From CAYMEV01 sp964431655 [NCBI: uncultured bacterium] (lineage in GTDB: Bacteria > CAYMEV01): DNA of 59,807 nt. Location of the stretch: the NCBI GenBank assembly GCA_964431655.1, contig CAYSKJ010000002.1, forward strand, positions 10,214-70,020. The letters run 5' to 3'. Positions within the stretch are counted from its first letter, which is position 1. The number at the start of each line of letters is the position of its first letter. Both the position numbers and the translations under genes were made by a program. Below are positions 18,498-28,600 of the stretch, in pieces. The notes beneath the pieces were generated by a model. That model was given only the letters and a program-made list of their open reading frames with translations, was not told the DNA's origin and searched no databases.

Positions 18498-19838
18498 TCA
18501 GGATTTCAATACACCTATCTTAAGCTCCGCGGTCGGATTACCAAAGTAGGAAAAGCCGTACAGCCTTTCTTTTTTCAGGTCAAAAAACAGGATATACCTG
18601 CCCTCTTTCTTCGGCAGGGGAACCTTTGCATCGAAGGCCAGGGAAGCCCCTGTTTTTATAAATTCCGGTATTATTATTTCAGAATAATGGTCATCAAGAT
18701 GGTCCCCATTCTCATCCAGAAGCTTGACCCAGATAGCGATTCTATAGCTGTGGCCGTCACAGAACCAGTCAAAATTACTGGTATTCTTTACCCTGACTGT
18801 AACCGGGAGTTCACTCCCTGGCTTGCCTTCAGGAGGTGAAGCACTTACCTCGATCTCTCCCCTGTAATTAAAGGGAACAAAGCTCTGGGGGCCTGTCCAA
18901 TCGCCTTTTTTAACCATATTCCCGGGCTTTACAAGCAGAACAGCAAGGGATGTAAAGAATACCCTGTTGAATTTAAGGTGTATATGGGGGCTTTTAAAGG
19001 TCTCCTCCGGCAGTTTTACCCAGTTGTTAAAAAACCGCTCTTCCAGACGCATATCCATATCCTGCTCCTGAAGCTGAAAACCGCAGGACTTAAAAAGGCT
19101 CATAAGGTCCTCCATCCTGAAGATACGCGTATTGGGGACCTTGCCCCCAAGGCGGTTCAGCTTGACCTCAGTGGTAATAAGACAGCCTCCCCCCGGTTTC
19201 AATACCCGGTACATCTCAAGTAAAGCCCTTCGTATATCAGAAAGCCTTCCAAAATGCTCAATGGATGAAAGGGAAAATATAAAATCAAAAGAATCATCCT
19301 GAAAATCCAGCTCCAGGGCATTCATCCTTAAAAGTTTCAGCTTTTCACCGGGATACTGAAAAGGCCTGTACTTTTCAGGCACCTCGGGTATATCCCTTTC
19401 ATCCTCACCTCCCAGATATTGCCCTTCATACAGGTCTATTCCCGTTATATGGGCTACTTTATGGGCCAGGTAATAGAGTATCTGCTCCCTGCCTGCCCCA
19501 ACAGCCAGCCCTTTGTTTTCAGGAGCGAGATAGCCGCTTTTCATCAGGGCATATACCACATGCACGGATTCCCATATCTTCCTGTGGAAGGAGTGTTCAT
19601 CCAGGGTAAATATATCCTTCATATCATCAATGACCATTTTCCACTCAGGATTCTCCAGATCAGCCACATGGGGAATCTTATTTAAAGGGACAGAGCCTGT
19701 CTTTCTCTCTATTTTCAGTATTTCATGATCTACAAAGGGAAAATAGAGGCGGTCAAAAGGCTTAAAAAAGGTCCGGTAGAATTTGTTGGACCAGAGTATA
19801 TATCTAATTTTTTCATAAATTTTTGTCTTTTTCAGCAT
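18498..19838 (-). CDS. SAM-dependent methyltransferase with C-terminal beta-sandwich
   Basis: A 446-residue protein. The central class I methyltransferase domain (about 105-245) has LAVGAGREQILY as motif I, ITGIDLYEG at the acidic ribose-binding position, FDFIFSLSSIEHFG as motif IV and MYRVLKPGGGCLITT. The last 130 residues form an immunoglobulin-like beta-sandwich (VTVRVKNTSNFDW onward) resembling the C-terminal domain of polysaccharide exporters such as Wzt. This suggests methylation of a surface glycan, but no glycan cluster surrounds it. AGGATAGGAT precedes the ATG. It stands alone in its orientation. Confidence 0.85.
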   Translation of the reverse strand: MLKKTKIYEKIRYILWSNKFYRTFFKPFDRLYFPFVDHEILKIERKTGSVPLNKIPHVADLENPEWKMVIDDMKDIFTLDEHSFHRKIWESVHVVYALMKSGYLAPENKGLAVGAGREQILYYLAHKVAHITGIDLYEGQYLGGEDERDIPEVPEKYRPFQYPGEKLKLLRMNALELDFQDDSFDFIFSLSSIEHFGRLSDIRRALLEMYRVLKPGGGCLITTEVKLNRLGGKVPNTRIFRMEDLMSLFKSCGFQLQEQDMDMRLEERFFNNWVKLPEETFKSPHIHLKFNRVFFTSLAVLLVKPGNMVKKGDWTGPQSFVPFNYRGEIEVSASPPEGKPGSELPVTVRVKNTSNFDWFCDGHSYRIAIWVKLLDENGDHLDDHYSEIIIPEFIKTGASLAFDAKVPLPKKEGRYILFFDLKKERLYGFSYFGNPTAELKIGVLKS

Positions 19839-20054
19839 ATTATCCTATCCTCACGGCTATTTGAATGAAACCCTATATTACAGCAAAAATATCTCCCTGA
19901 AAGAAAAAACTGAATATTCTGCTTATGATATTGAATATTAAAATCAGTAATGCATTTCCCCGGCAGGCCTGGCCTGCTTTATGCAACCGCAGCAAGAGCA
20001 TAAATACAATCTTTTGGCAGTTTAGTGGCACCAAGCCCCCTCAGATCTGAAGTT

Positions 20055-20281
20055 TCAAGTTGCCAAATAATCTTTGCTTATGGTGAAGAAATGTATGCCT
20101 GTCCGGGTATTGAAAAACCTGTAGACAGCACACGTATCAGCTTCCTGATTAGCATGGACATCGAACTTTATGCCTACATAAGTCCAGTGGGGCAAATTCT
20201 CCATTATATATTCCCTCATAATCTCGGATATGGTATGGATGTGACCCCCTCGAACTGTATTAAAAAATGGTATACAGGCAC
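20055..20281 (-). pseudogene. Decayed DUF5648-repeat protein fragment (frameshifted)
   Basis: On the minus strand two DUF5648-type repeats can be read. The first opens VPVYHFL, then loses one base in a T-run near 20267, after which GGHIHTISE and YIMENLPHW continue in the next frame. The second gives AVYRFFNTRTGIHFFTISKD before a TGA at 20055-20057. The nucleotide sequence closely follows the repeats at 1-230 and 40740-41170. No start or upstream domains remain, so this is a relic of a larger secreted protein. The rest of the 19839-20511 gap holds only the duplicated hairpin element. Confidence 0.75.
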
Positions 20282-20421
20282 TGATAAATTGAAATTATTA
20301 AGAAACATCTCCGGCACTTTTTCGCTTGATTGATAACCTGTAACCAGGGCTAAATATGCTGAAGGGTATTTTCTGCTCATCCAGGTTCAGAAAGCAATGC
20401 AAAGTTTTTTGATGTACTGCT

Positions 20422-20499
20422 TTTACTTCTGAAGCAAAAAGATCCGTCCCTTTTGCTTCGTTTACTTCTGAAGCAAAAAGATCCGTCCCTTTTGCTTCG
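20422..20499. repeat. Perfect 39-base tandem duplication carrying a hairpin element
   Basis: Positions 20422-20460 and 20461-20499 are identical. Each copy contains an imperfect palindrome (20431-20459 and 20470-20498) with arms GAAGCAAAA and TTTTGCTTC around ATCCGTCC. A third, diverged copy lies at 49863-49895 directly after etfA. On the minus strand the pair starts 14 bases after the stop of the gene at 20512, so it could act as a terminator or mRNA stabiliser. It resembles REP-like dispersed elements; that is inference. Confidence 0.85.
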
Positions 20500-20511
20500 C
20501 TACATGATTTT

Positions 20512-21084
20512 TCATTCAGACCATTTCCCGTAAAATTCGCAGTAAGGGTCTCCTGAAGTAACGCACTTCTGCTGTATCATTCTGATAGTTTTTAAATGGC
20601 AGGCTTCTATTATACCCTCGCAATAGCCCATCATGGAAAAACAGAAGGCAATGTGGGGGGTCTTAAAATCATAAAGCCTTATACAGCCCGAATAAGGTTC
20701 TGCAGAGGATACCTCCAGCCATCCGTGATCATGGATCTGCTTCCACATTCTTGGTGCACGCATCAGGGTAAAAAGAGGATTACCAAGCCGAAGGAAAAGT
20801 GCCAGGGCTTTTGGCACACCTTTTAAGGCTTGATAATGGCCTATACTTCTGCATATTTCATAATTACCTTTTCCCAAAAGTCTGTCTGATGCTATCAGAA
20901 AATCTATATAGGCTTCTTCAGAATACCATGAACCTGATAAAATACTCCTGTCTAAAATCTCTTTTGATTCAGGCTCCAGAAGATCAATTATTCTCTTTAG
21001 AGCGCTTTCATCGTGTTTACAGGAGATATACTCTTTTGCAAGCCTTACAGATAACCCTCTGATATTTGCCTTGATATTTACGAT
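20512..21084 (-). CDS. Sensor-like protein of unknown function with apparent ATC start
   Basis: The minus-strand frame is open for 190 codons from an ATC at 21084, with AGGAGA seven bases upstream. The first standard start in frame is a TTG at 20877, deep inside conserved-looking sequence (SGSWYSEEAYIDFLIASDR precedes it), so that shorter start is unlikely. The C-terminus ends with GDPYCEFYGKW, a pattern seen in V4R-like ligand-binding domains and in myxobacterial DUF2378-type proteins; I cannot settle the family. No membrane segment is visible. A tiny frame of seven codons (MLNEGEV) overlaps the ribosome binding site and ends at the ATC. The gene could be expressed from the ATC or be inactivated by a start mutation. 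Confidence 0.6.
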   Translation of the reverse strand: MVNIKANIRGLSVRLAKEYISCKHDESALKRIIDLLEPESKEILDRSILSGSWYSEEAYIDFLIASDRLLGKGNYEICRSIGHYQALKGVPKALALFLRLGNPLFTLMRAPRMWKQIHDHGWLEVSSAEPYSGCIRLYDFKTPHIAFCFSMMGYCEGIIEACHLKTIRMIQQKCVTSGDPYCEFYGKWSE

Positions 21085-21339
21085 TAGACTTCTCCTTCGT
21101 TTAACATTTTATACCAGTGCTTTCTATTTGTCAAAAGCTGGAATTAAAATTTTTGAAGGATATTTTCTGCTGCAATGTGCATTGCCGACAGAATGAAAGA
21201 AAAAATTGCCTTGAATGGTTTAATAGAAACCCGGAAGGAATCATTAAAATTACTTGTACCATGATTTGTTTAATAATTTAGGCTGTCAGATGCTGAGATT
21301 ATGGATCGATTCTATTATTTTCCGGAATCTTATAATTTT

Positions 21340-24300
21340 TTATCTAATATTTATTTTGAGTCTGTCAATCATCAGCTTATACTCATGATTCCTGCTTTTC
21401 GTATAGAGCTCATCAAGGCCTTTTAATGCTTTTGCTCTGCAGTTTTCAGAACCATTGAGAATATAGATTTCATAGTTTGCAAGTGCATTTGCCAGCAGGT
21501 CTTTTCCATGATTTTTAATGAGATTTCTTAAGGTATTCAATGCACTCTTTTTATCACTAAGAGCATTAATCTTTGCAAGGAGTATTTGCGAATCCAGCAG
21601 GAATCTTTCATTTGCCAGCTCCTGCGCAATCTTCTGAGCCTCAGAATTAAAATGGACGGCTGTCTCATAATCCCCGCTTTCAAATGAGATTTTGGCCCTT
21701 TCAATAAATAAAGCACATGTATCATATCTTACATTTACCTTTTTTGAAAGCTTTACTGATTTATCAATATAGCGCGATGCAATTTGAAGGTCATTTATTA
21801 TCCTGTAAATAGAGGCAATATTGCAGTATGCAAAACTTTCGGCCTTATAATCGCCTAATTCCTCTGCAATTCTGGCACTGGCCTTGTATAGCTCAATCGA
21901 TTTCTTATAACTGCCTTTCTGTTTATATAACAGGGCTTTGTACGAACTGATTTCGCATAATGCAGGTCTGTCGCCTATTTCTTCGGCTATTTTCCTGCTT
22001 TCTTCCATATATTCAAGGCTTTTCTTAAAATCGCCTTTTTCAATCAGTGTTTTGCCTATATTTGCTGTCGAAAGTATGATTCCCTTTTTGTTTCCAATCT
22101 CTTTTGCTGTTTTCAGCTGTATCTCAAAGTTTATTAATGCTTCATCAAGCCTGTCCATATCATAATATAATACCCCTATGTTCCCTGTGATAAGACCCAG
22201 GCCCAATTTATCTCCAATCTCAGCAAACAGGGTTTTGGCCTTCTCATAGCGTGCTAATGCTTCTTTCATATAGCCCTGGATATGGTATAGGATTCCAAGG
22301 TTGCCGTTTACCGTGCTTAAATTGCCCTTATCGCCTATCTCTTTGGATATTTCTTCTTTCATAAGATAATATTTTAATGCTTTGCCCATATCGCCGGTGT
22401 TTGAGTAAATGCGCCCTATACTGCCCAGCGCGCTGGCTGAATTCCTTTTATTTGCGTTTTTTAGAGCAGTTTCATAGGATGATTTAAAATACTCCATAGC
22501 CTTATCATATTTTCCCTGCTCAACATAAGCATTACCCATATTGCCTGAAGCTGAACTGACAGCATCCATATCGCCTGCTTCCTGGGCAGAATTAAGCTGA
22601 TTCATGAAGTACTGCCGCGCCTCATCATATTTATTCTGACGGAAATAGAGCTTTCCCATATTTCCGTAGGAGATTGCCATTTCATTTTTATTGCCGGTCT
22701 GCTCAGCAAGCTCAATAGTCTCTCTGCATAGCTTATAGGCCTCTTCCATCTCTCCTTTCATGTGGAGCGAATGGATAAGCTGGTTTTGATACCTTAACTG
22801 ATATATTTTGCTGTTCATGTCTTTCGCTTTTTTTATCAGTACCTTTAAGTCCCGCATGCACTGATCTGTTCTGCCGGTTAGATCAAGTATATCAATCCTG
22901 TAATAATTATATTCAAAGACCTTTTCGTTTTCATCACACATCTGCAGTAATGCATCAAAGCATTCCAGCGCTTTCTGATTCTCAAACCTTTTTTTGAAAT
23001 AGACGGCTGACTTGTTATAATATTCAATTGCTTTGCTCTTTTCTTCTGCATTATAATAATGATATGCAATCTCATAATATTTGTTCTCAGTATCCTTGTA
23101 AGCTCCTTCAATGGCCCTGGCTGCATATGAATGGAATTTTCTCAGCATTGACTTAAGCTGCATTTCATAAGCTGTTTTCTGCAGAAGCGCATGTTTGAAC
23201 ATATATTTGAGCAGGGACAGCTTCATCCATATGTTCTTATTCTCCAGCTGTTCGAGCTTTTCCTGTTCTTGAGCTGTTCCCGGAAACAGACTCAGGTTTT
23301 GTATAATCTCCATGAGTATGGCTATCTCAAACTCCCTTCCAAGTACTGACGCGACCTTCACTATCTGCTTTAAATCTGTTTCAAGCCTGTCAATCCTTGC
23401 AATGATTATCGAATAAATGCTTTCTGGAATTGATATATCCCGCAAGGCTTTGCCCATAAGCCTGTTTTCCTTGATATACTGGATTATCTGCTCAAGATAA
23501 AAGGGATTATTTTCTGCTTTTGAAATAATCAGCTTTTTCAGGGGTTCATCTGCTTTAATATGTTCATTAATCAATGATTCAGCTTCCTTATCGTTAAGCC
23601 TGTCAATGACTATCTCACGCTGTATTATCTCCTTGTCCACATTCAAAACCGGCCTTCCGCCATCATCACTGAAACGGCCTGTTCCTGCAATCATAAAAGG
23701 ATAATCATTTCCCGACCTGCATAAAAGCCTTAATACATCCTGACTGCCTTCATCCAGATACTGAATGTCTTCTATGCATATTATCAGTGGCTTCAGCAGG
23801 CTTAATCCCTTTAACAGTTCATTATAGGCTGTCACAGTGTTTTCATACCTGCCCCTGGAGTCAAGGGATGAATAATAGGAATCATGGATGTCCAGACCCA
23901 GCTGTGCTGATATTACTGGCTTCAGCCTGACAAGCTCGCTCAGTATATTATCAGCCCTGGCATCCTTCAGTTTTTTAAGGCCTTTCAGTAAACGGCCATA
24001 GATCAGATTGAACTGCTCTGGATCTGATTTTCCTGACTGCCTGAAATAGTTCAGGGCAAAATACCTTAAAGGGTTGAAGCTTGTTTTTAGCAGACTATCC
24101 GACTGCATGACTGCAGAATATGCATTTTCGTTCCTGGAAAATTCCTCAAGCAGACGGCTTTTGCCAATTCCAGCTTCTCCGTAGATGATTGTAATGCCTC
24201 CGAATCTTCCGGCATATATCATTTCTGCGCTTTCTTTCAAGATTTTTAATTCGTCCTGCCTGCCTATCATTTTGTTCCTGCAGAGGGCCGGGCCCTGACC

Positions 24301-25560
24301 GCGGTTTTGTTCCATAAGCCTGTAAACCGGAATTGGCGTGCTTTTCCCCTTGAAAATCATTCTGCCTATATACCTGCTTTTGTAATCATTACTGACAGCC
24401 CCCGCCATAGACCGGGAAACCCATATCTCTCCCGCAGGCGCCCTGGACATAAACCTGGCTGCCTGGTTCACAGTGTCACTTAATGCTGTATACTCACATC
24501 TTTCATCTGTCCCGGTGAAACCTGTAAAGGCCATCCCAGAAGTCATGCCTGCTTTTATAGCCTCTCCCCAGGACGCTTTTACAGCTTTAATAAAATCAAC
24601 TGACCTTCTTATATTCCCCTCATAGTATACTGGTGCCCCGAAGATAATAAGTATTACGCCTCCTTTGTCTCCAAACTCTATCCGGTTAAAATAACCCCCG
24701 AAATCATCGCAGTATCCTATTATATCCTTTACCAGTCTATCAAGCTCAGCATGCTTTAATAAAGGAATTATTGATATAAAAACAGCTACCACCTTTCTGA
24801 ATTCACCGATCTGCTCACCCCGAAATATCTGTTCAGGAAAAAAGATGGATGCAATCTCCCCAGAAATAAAGGCAGGACTGAAGGGAACCTGAGGTATAAT
24901 CCTTCGCCATGAAGTTAATCTGTATCTTCTATCCCTTATAATTTCGGCTTTAACCTCTCCTTCTGAAAGCATGGTATCATCTATGACAATTTCTGAACCC
25001 TCGCAGAATTTCTGGTTTTCAATGCAGTTCTTTATTGCCTCGCCCCTGAAATAATAGACCCTGTGTCTGTCTCCAAGAATACCCCAATCCACATTACCCG
25101 ATGAGAGGCTTATTTTAAAGGAAAGCTCATAGGTTCCGAACCTGGTATTCTGGACTGCTATCTGTCCCAGCGTCTCTCTGATCTTTGATGAGCAGGATAA
25201 GGCCTCAAGAATCCCGATACCCTTAAAGATCACTGTAAATGCATCCCCGGCAAAACCGGACACAAATCCTCCAAAAAGGTGTATTGTGTTTATGAGTGGA
25301 TCAAAGACACGATTCAGGATCTTTGCAAGTATCTCAGCTCCCTCATTCCCTTTCTCCATAAGCTTCTCTGTCATGGGAGTAAAACCGGTAATGTCAAGAT
25401 GCATTACCACTGCATTGAAATCGCCCTCAAATTTTCCCGAAGAGAGCATTTCAGCTATAAAATGGGGAAGGAGATTCTTCATATCCTGTATTTTATTATG
25501 AAAAAGAAATATTATCAAGAACTCTGAATAAAGAATCCCATCTGTATTTATCACCGTCAT
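21340..25560 (-). CDS. Soluble-adenylyl-cyclase-like protein: two cyclase domains, ATPase and TPRs
   Basis: A giant signalling protein of 1406 residues with the domain order of soluble adenylyl cyclase. Cyclase domain 1 (about 45-210) keeps both metal aspartates, D56 in HLDITGF and D106 in FAGDAF. Cyclase domain 2 (about 255-420) keeps the transition-state Asn and Arg in TVNQAARFM. An STAND-like ATPase follows with GEAGIGKS near 460 and IICIEDIQYLDEG near 595. From about 830 to the end there are many TPRs of about 40 residues. The ATG at 25560 has GGAG eight bases upstream; Met27 (25482) aligns better with the paralogue but has poor spacing. The gene follows the paralogue at 25675-29649 in the same direction. 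Cyclic AMP production is likely but not proven. Confidence 0.88.
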   Translation of the reverse strand: MTVINTDGILYSEFLIIFLFHNKIQDMKNLLPHFIAEMLSSGKFEGDFNAVVMHLDITGFTPMTEKLMEKGNEGAEILAKILNRVFDPLINTIHLFGGFVSGFAGDAFTVIFKGIGILEALSCSSKIRETLGQIAVQNTRFGTYELSFKISLSSGNVDWGILGDRHRVYYFRGEAIKNCIENQKFCEGSEIVIDDTMLSEGEVKAEIIRDRRYRLTSWRRIIPQVPFSPAFISGEIASIFFPEQIFRGEQIGEFRKVVAVFISIIPLLKHAELDRLVKDIIGYCDDFGGYFNRIEFGDKGGVILIIFGAPVYYEGNIRRSVDFIKAVKASWGEAIKAGMTSGMAFTGFTGTDERCEYTALSDTVNQAARFMSRAPAGEIWVSRSMAGAVSNDYKSRYIGRMIFKGKSTPIPVYRLMEQNRGQGPALCRNKMIGRQDELKILKESAEMIYAGRFGGITIIYGEAGIGKSRLLEEFSRNENAYSAVMQSDSLLKTSFNPLRYFALNYFRQSGKSDPEQFNLIYGRLLKGLKKLKDARADNILSELVRLKPVISAQLGLDIHDSYYSSLDSRGRYENTVTAYNELLKGLSLLKPLIICIEDIQYLDEGSQDVLRLLCRSGNDYPFMIAGTGRFSDDGGRPVLNVDKEIIQREIVIDRLNDKEAESLINEHIKADEPLKKLIISKAENNPFYLEQIIQYIKENRLMGKALRDISIPESIYSIIIARIDRLETDLKQIVKVASVLGREFEIAILMEIIQNLSLFPGTAQEQEKLEQLENKNIWMKLSLLKYMFKHALLQKTAYEMQLKSMLRKFHSYAARAIEGAYKDTENKYYEIAYHYYNAEEKSKAIEYYNKSAVYFKKRFENQKALECFDALLQMCDENEKVFEYNYYRIDILDLTGRTDQCMRDLKVLIKKAKDMNSKIYQLRYQNQLIHSLHMKGEMEEAYKLCRETIELAEQTGNKNEMAISYGNMGKLYFRQNKYDEARQYFMNQLNSAQEAGDMDAVSSASGNMGNAYVEQGKYDKAMEYFKSSYETALKNANKRNSASALGSIGRIYSNTGDMGKALKYYLMKEEISKEIGDKGNLSTVNGNLGILYHIQGYMKEALARYEKAKTLFAEIGDKLGLGLITGNIGVLYYDMDRLDEALINFEIQLKTAKEIGNKKGIILSTANIGKTLIEKGDFKKSLEYMEESRKIAEEIGDRPALCEISSYKALLYKQKGSYKKSIELYKASARIAEELGDYKAESFAYCNIASIYRIINDLQIASRYIDKSVKLSKKVNVRYDTCALFIERAKISFESGDYETAVHFNSEAQKIAQELANERFLLDSQILLAKINALSDKKSALNTLRNLIKNHGKDLLANALANYEIYILNGSENCRAKALKGLDELYTKSRNHEYKLMIDRLKINIR

Positions 25561-25588
25561 TCAGCAGACTCCAGAACAGAGGAGATCA

Positions 25589-25600
25589 AACCTTAAGGTT
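25589..25600. promoter_or_regulatory. Perfect 12-base palindrome between the two cyclase genes
   Basis: AACCTTAAGGTT lies about 30-40 bases before the start of the 1406-residue cyclase gene. It could be an operator or a small hairpin; there is no further support. Confidence 0.3.
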
Positions 25601-25674
25601 AATCATCTCTTATGAAATACCGCTTTTGCAGTTAAATGAGTGTAAATGGAAAGCCTTTCAGAGAAATAAGAACC

Positions 25675-28600
25675 CTATTTTGCTCTGCCTTTTTTTATGG
25701 CTTCCTGGCATTCTTTAAGATCTTCCCTGTATCTCAAGGTGGCAGAATTATTACTGCCGAGCACAGACTCTGCAGTTTGAACGGCCTGCACAAATAAGGG
25801 TTCAGCATCTGAAAATCTACTCTGCTCCTTATACAGATTTGCCATATTGTTCAGGCTTTGTATAACATCCGGATGATTTTTACCCAGGACTGATTCTCTT
25901 ATCCTAAAAGAACGTTTATACATAGGTTCTGCCTCTGCATACCTGCCCTGCTCCTTATACAGATTTGCCAGGTTATGCAGGGCCCCTGCCACATAGGGAT
26001 GGTCTTTTCCTAAAGCAATTTCCCATATCTGCAGGGCGCGTTTATACATAGGCTCAGCTTCTGCATATTTTCCCTGATCCGCATAGAGAAGCGCCAGATT
26101 GTTCAGAGATTGTGCCACGCTTGAATGCTTTGTTCCCAGTACCTTCTCTCTTATCTGCAGGGAACGCATATAAAGAGATTCTGCTTCTGCATACCTGCCC
26201 TGTTCCCTATACAGGCCTGCCAGATTGTTCAGGGATCCTGCCACGTTTGGATGGCATTTTCCCAATGACTTTTCTCTTATCTCCAGGGAACGCTTATACA
26301 ATGACTCGGATTCTTCATATTTGCCCTGGTCCTTACAGAGATTTGCCAGACCATTCAGAGAACCTGTCACCAGTGGATGATATTTTCCCAATGACTTTTC
26401 TCTTATCCGCAGAGAACGCCTGAAAAGGGGCTCTGCTTCTTTATATCGGGCCTGTTCATGATAAAGGCTTGCCAGATTGCCCAAAACAACTGCCACATGT
26501 GGATGGTATTTTCCCAATGACTTTTCCCATATCTTAAGAGAGCGATAAAAAAGGGGCTCTGCTTCCCTGTATTTGCCCTGATCCTTATACAGGCTTGCCA
26601 GATTGTTCAGCGAAATTGCCACATCCGGATGCTTTTTCCCTAATGCCCTTTCAAATATCTGCAGAGAGCGATTATACAGAGGCTCTGCTTCTGCATGCCT
26701 GCCCTGGTGCCTGTACAGTTCAGCAAGGCTGTTCAGAGATCGTGCCACACTCGGATGATCTTTTCCCATTGTATCTTCTCTTATCTTCAGCGCACGCTTA
26801 TGAGGGAGTTCTGCTTTTTCATATTTACCCTGCCAGTAATATATTACTGCCAGGCTGTGCAGGGATGATGCCACTTCTGCATGGTCCTTGCCCAATACCT
26901 TTTCTCTAATCCTCAGTGCATGTTTATACAGCGGCTCTGCATCAGAATATTTTGCCTGACTCCTGTAAAGGTCTGCCAGGTTGGTAAGGGCTTGCGCTGT
27001 GTCAGGATGCTCAATCCCAAACAGCTTTTCCCGGATTTTCAGGGCCTTTTTTAAGAAAGTTTCTCCCTCGGTGAAGTTATATTTATCTCTGAACCAGCAG
27101 CCGGCTTTATCATAATAGAGCGCACACTTATCCATAATATCTGCCCTCTCATAGTGAAAAGCAATCTCCTGCGCATGTTCATCCATATTACCCCTATAAA
27201 CAGTCTGCATGGCTTCTGCAGCCAGATTATGCAGATTCTTCAGCCTACTGTACATTATTCTTAAATAGGCTGTGTCCTTGATCATGATATGGCTGAAGAT
27301 ATAGTGAAGCTCCTCCAGGTCTCTCCATATCATACTGGATTTTCCATATTCCAGATCACTGACCAGGGGCCTTTTAAGCATCTTTGAAAGTATATTCACG
27401 TTAAACTCCATTCCCAGAACAGATGCATTATATACACATTCACGGACATTCGCCGTTAACCGGTCTATACGGGAGCCTATAATATCGCTTATCCTGAAGG
27501 ATGCTACCGGGCCTGGCTCTCCTGCCATCATGCCTTCTCTATCTATCTTTTCAATCTCTGTAAGGTAGGCACAGAGCTGTTCTATGAAAAAAGGATTGCC
27601 CATCGCCCGTGAATTGATTATTCTGAAAGTATCCTGAGGCACCGTATCCAGCTTTAATATTTGCCTTATCATTTCTCTGCTGCTTTCCTCATCAAGCATG
27701 CCAAGGTTCCTGTCCATTTTTATGTGATTTTTTAAGCCCAGGTCAGGCTTGCTGCCATCATCGTGATACCGGCAGGAGCATATTATCTGCACCGGCTTTA
27801 TATCAGCCTGGCTAAGAGCCTGAAAATGTTCTTTGCTTTCTTCATCGATCCATTGTGAATCATCAAGGTGAATGACCACAGGCTTTTTTGCAGCAATCTG
27901 GGCCATGAAACGCAGAAAGGCCGTCCTTTGCTGTTTGGGCTTTTCAGGGGCAGGCAGTACGCTCCAGATGGATTTCTCCCATTCATAACCTATAATGGAT
28001 GCTATTATGGATTCAATGCGTAAAAGTTCCTCATTTTGCCCTGCAAGCAATTTCCATCGCATACGAAAGGAAATTATCCCCGACTGCTGGTCCTTTTCAG
28101 AATCAACAGAGAAATACTGACGGATAATCTGTTTAACAGGCTCCAGGGGTTTGCGGATAACGGAGTCGCAATAAAGAAAGAACCTGTAAAATTCCTGTTC
28201 TGGAAAGCTGCTGGTCAGCTCATGGCCCAGGCGGCTTTTGCCTATACCGGCATTACCATATATATAAACAGCCAGATTACTGTACCTGCCTAATGCTTCA
28301 TTTAAAGAATGCCTTAATTCTGTCAGGAACTTATCTCTCCCGGTAAAATTTGTCTGCCTTCCGATTTTTCTTTCAACCAGCTGTTTCTGCAGACTGTAGA
28401 CAGTTATGGCCTGTTTAATGCCTTTAAGCTGTACTGATCCTATTTTTTCAAAAAGGAACTTGTCCATCAGTTCCCCATATAAAAGACTGTCGGCTATAGC
28501 CTCACCGGGTCTTGCTATACTCATCAGACGCGCAGCCAGGTTGACAGGATCTCCCAGGGCTGTATATTCTTTTATATCGCCGCTTCCGGTATAACCGGCA

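Noticed and set aside
25760-27060. CRISPR-like periodicity
   Set aside because: The period is 126 bases with no constant repeat and unique spacer pattern, and it encodes in-frame TPRs.
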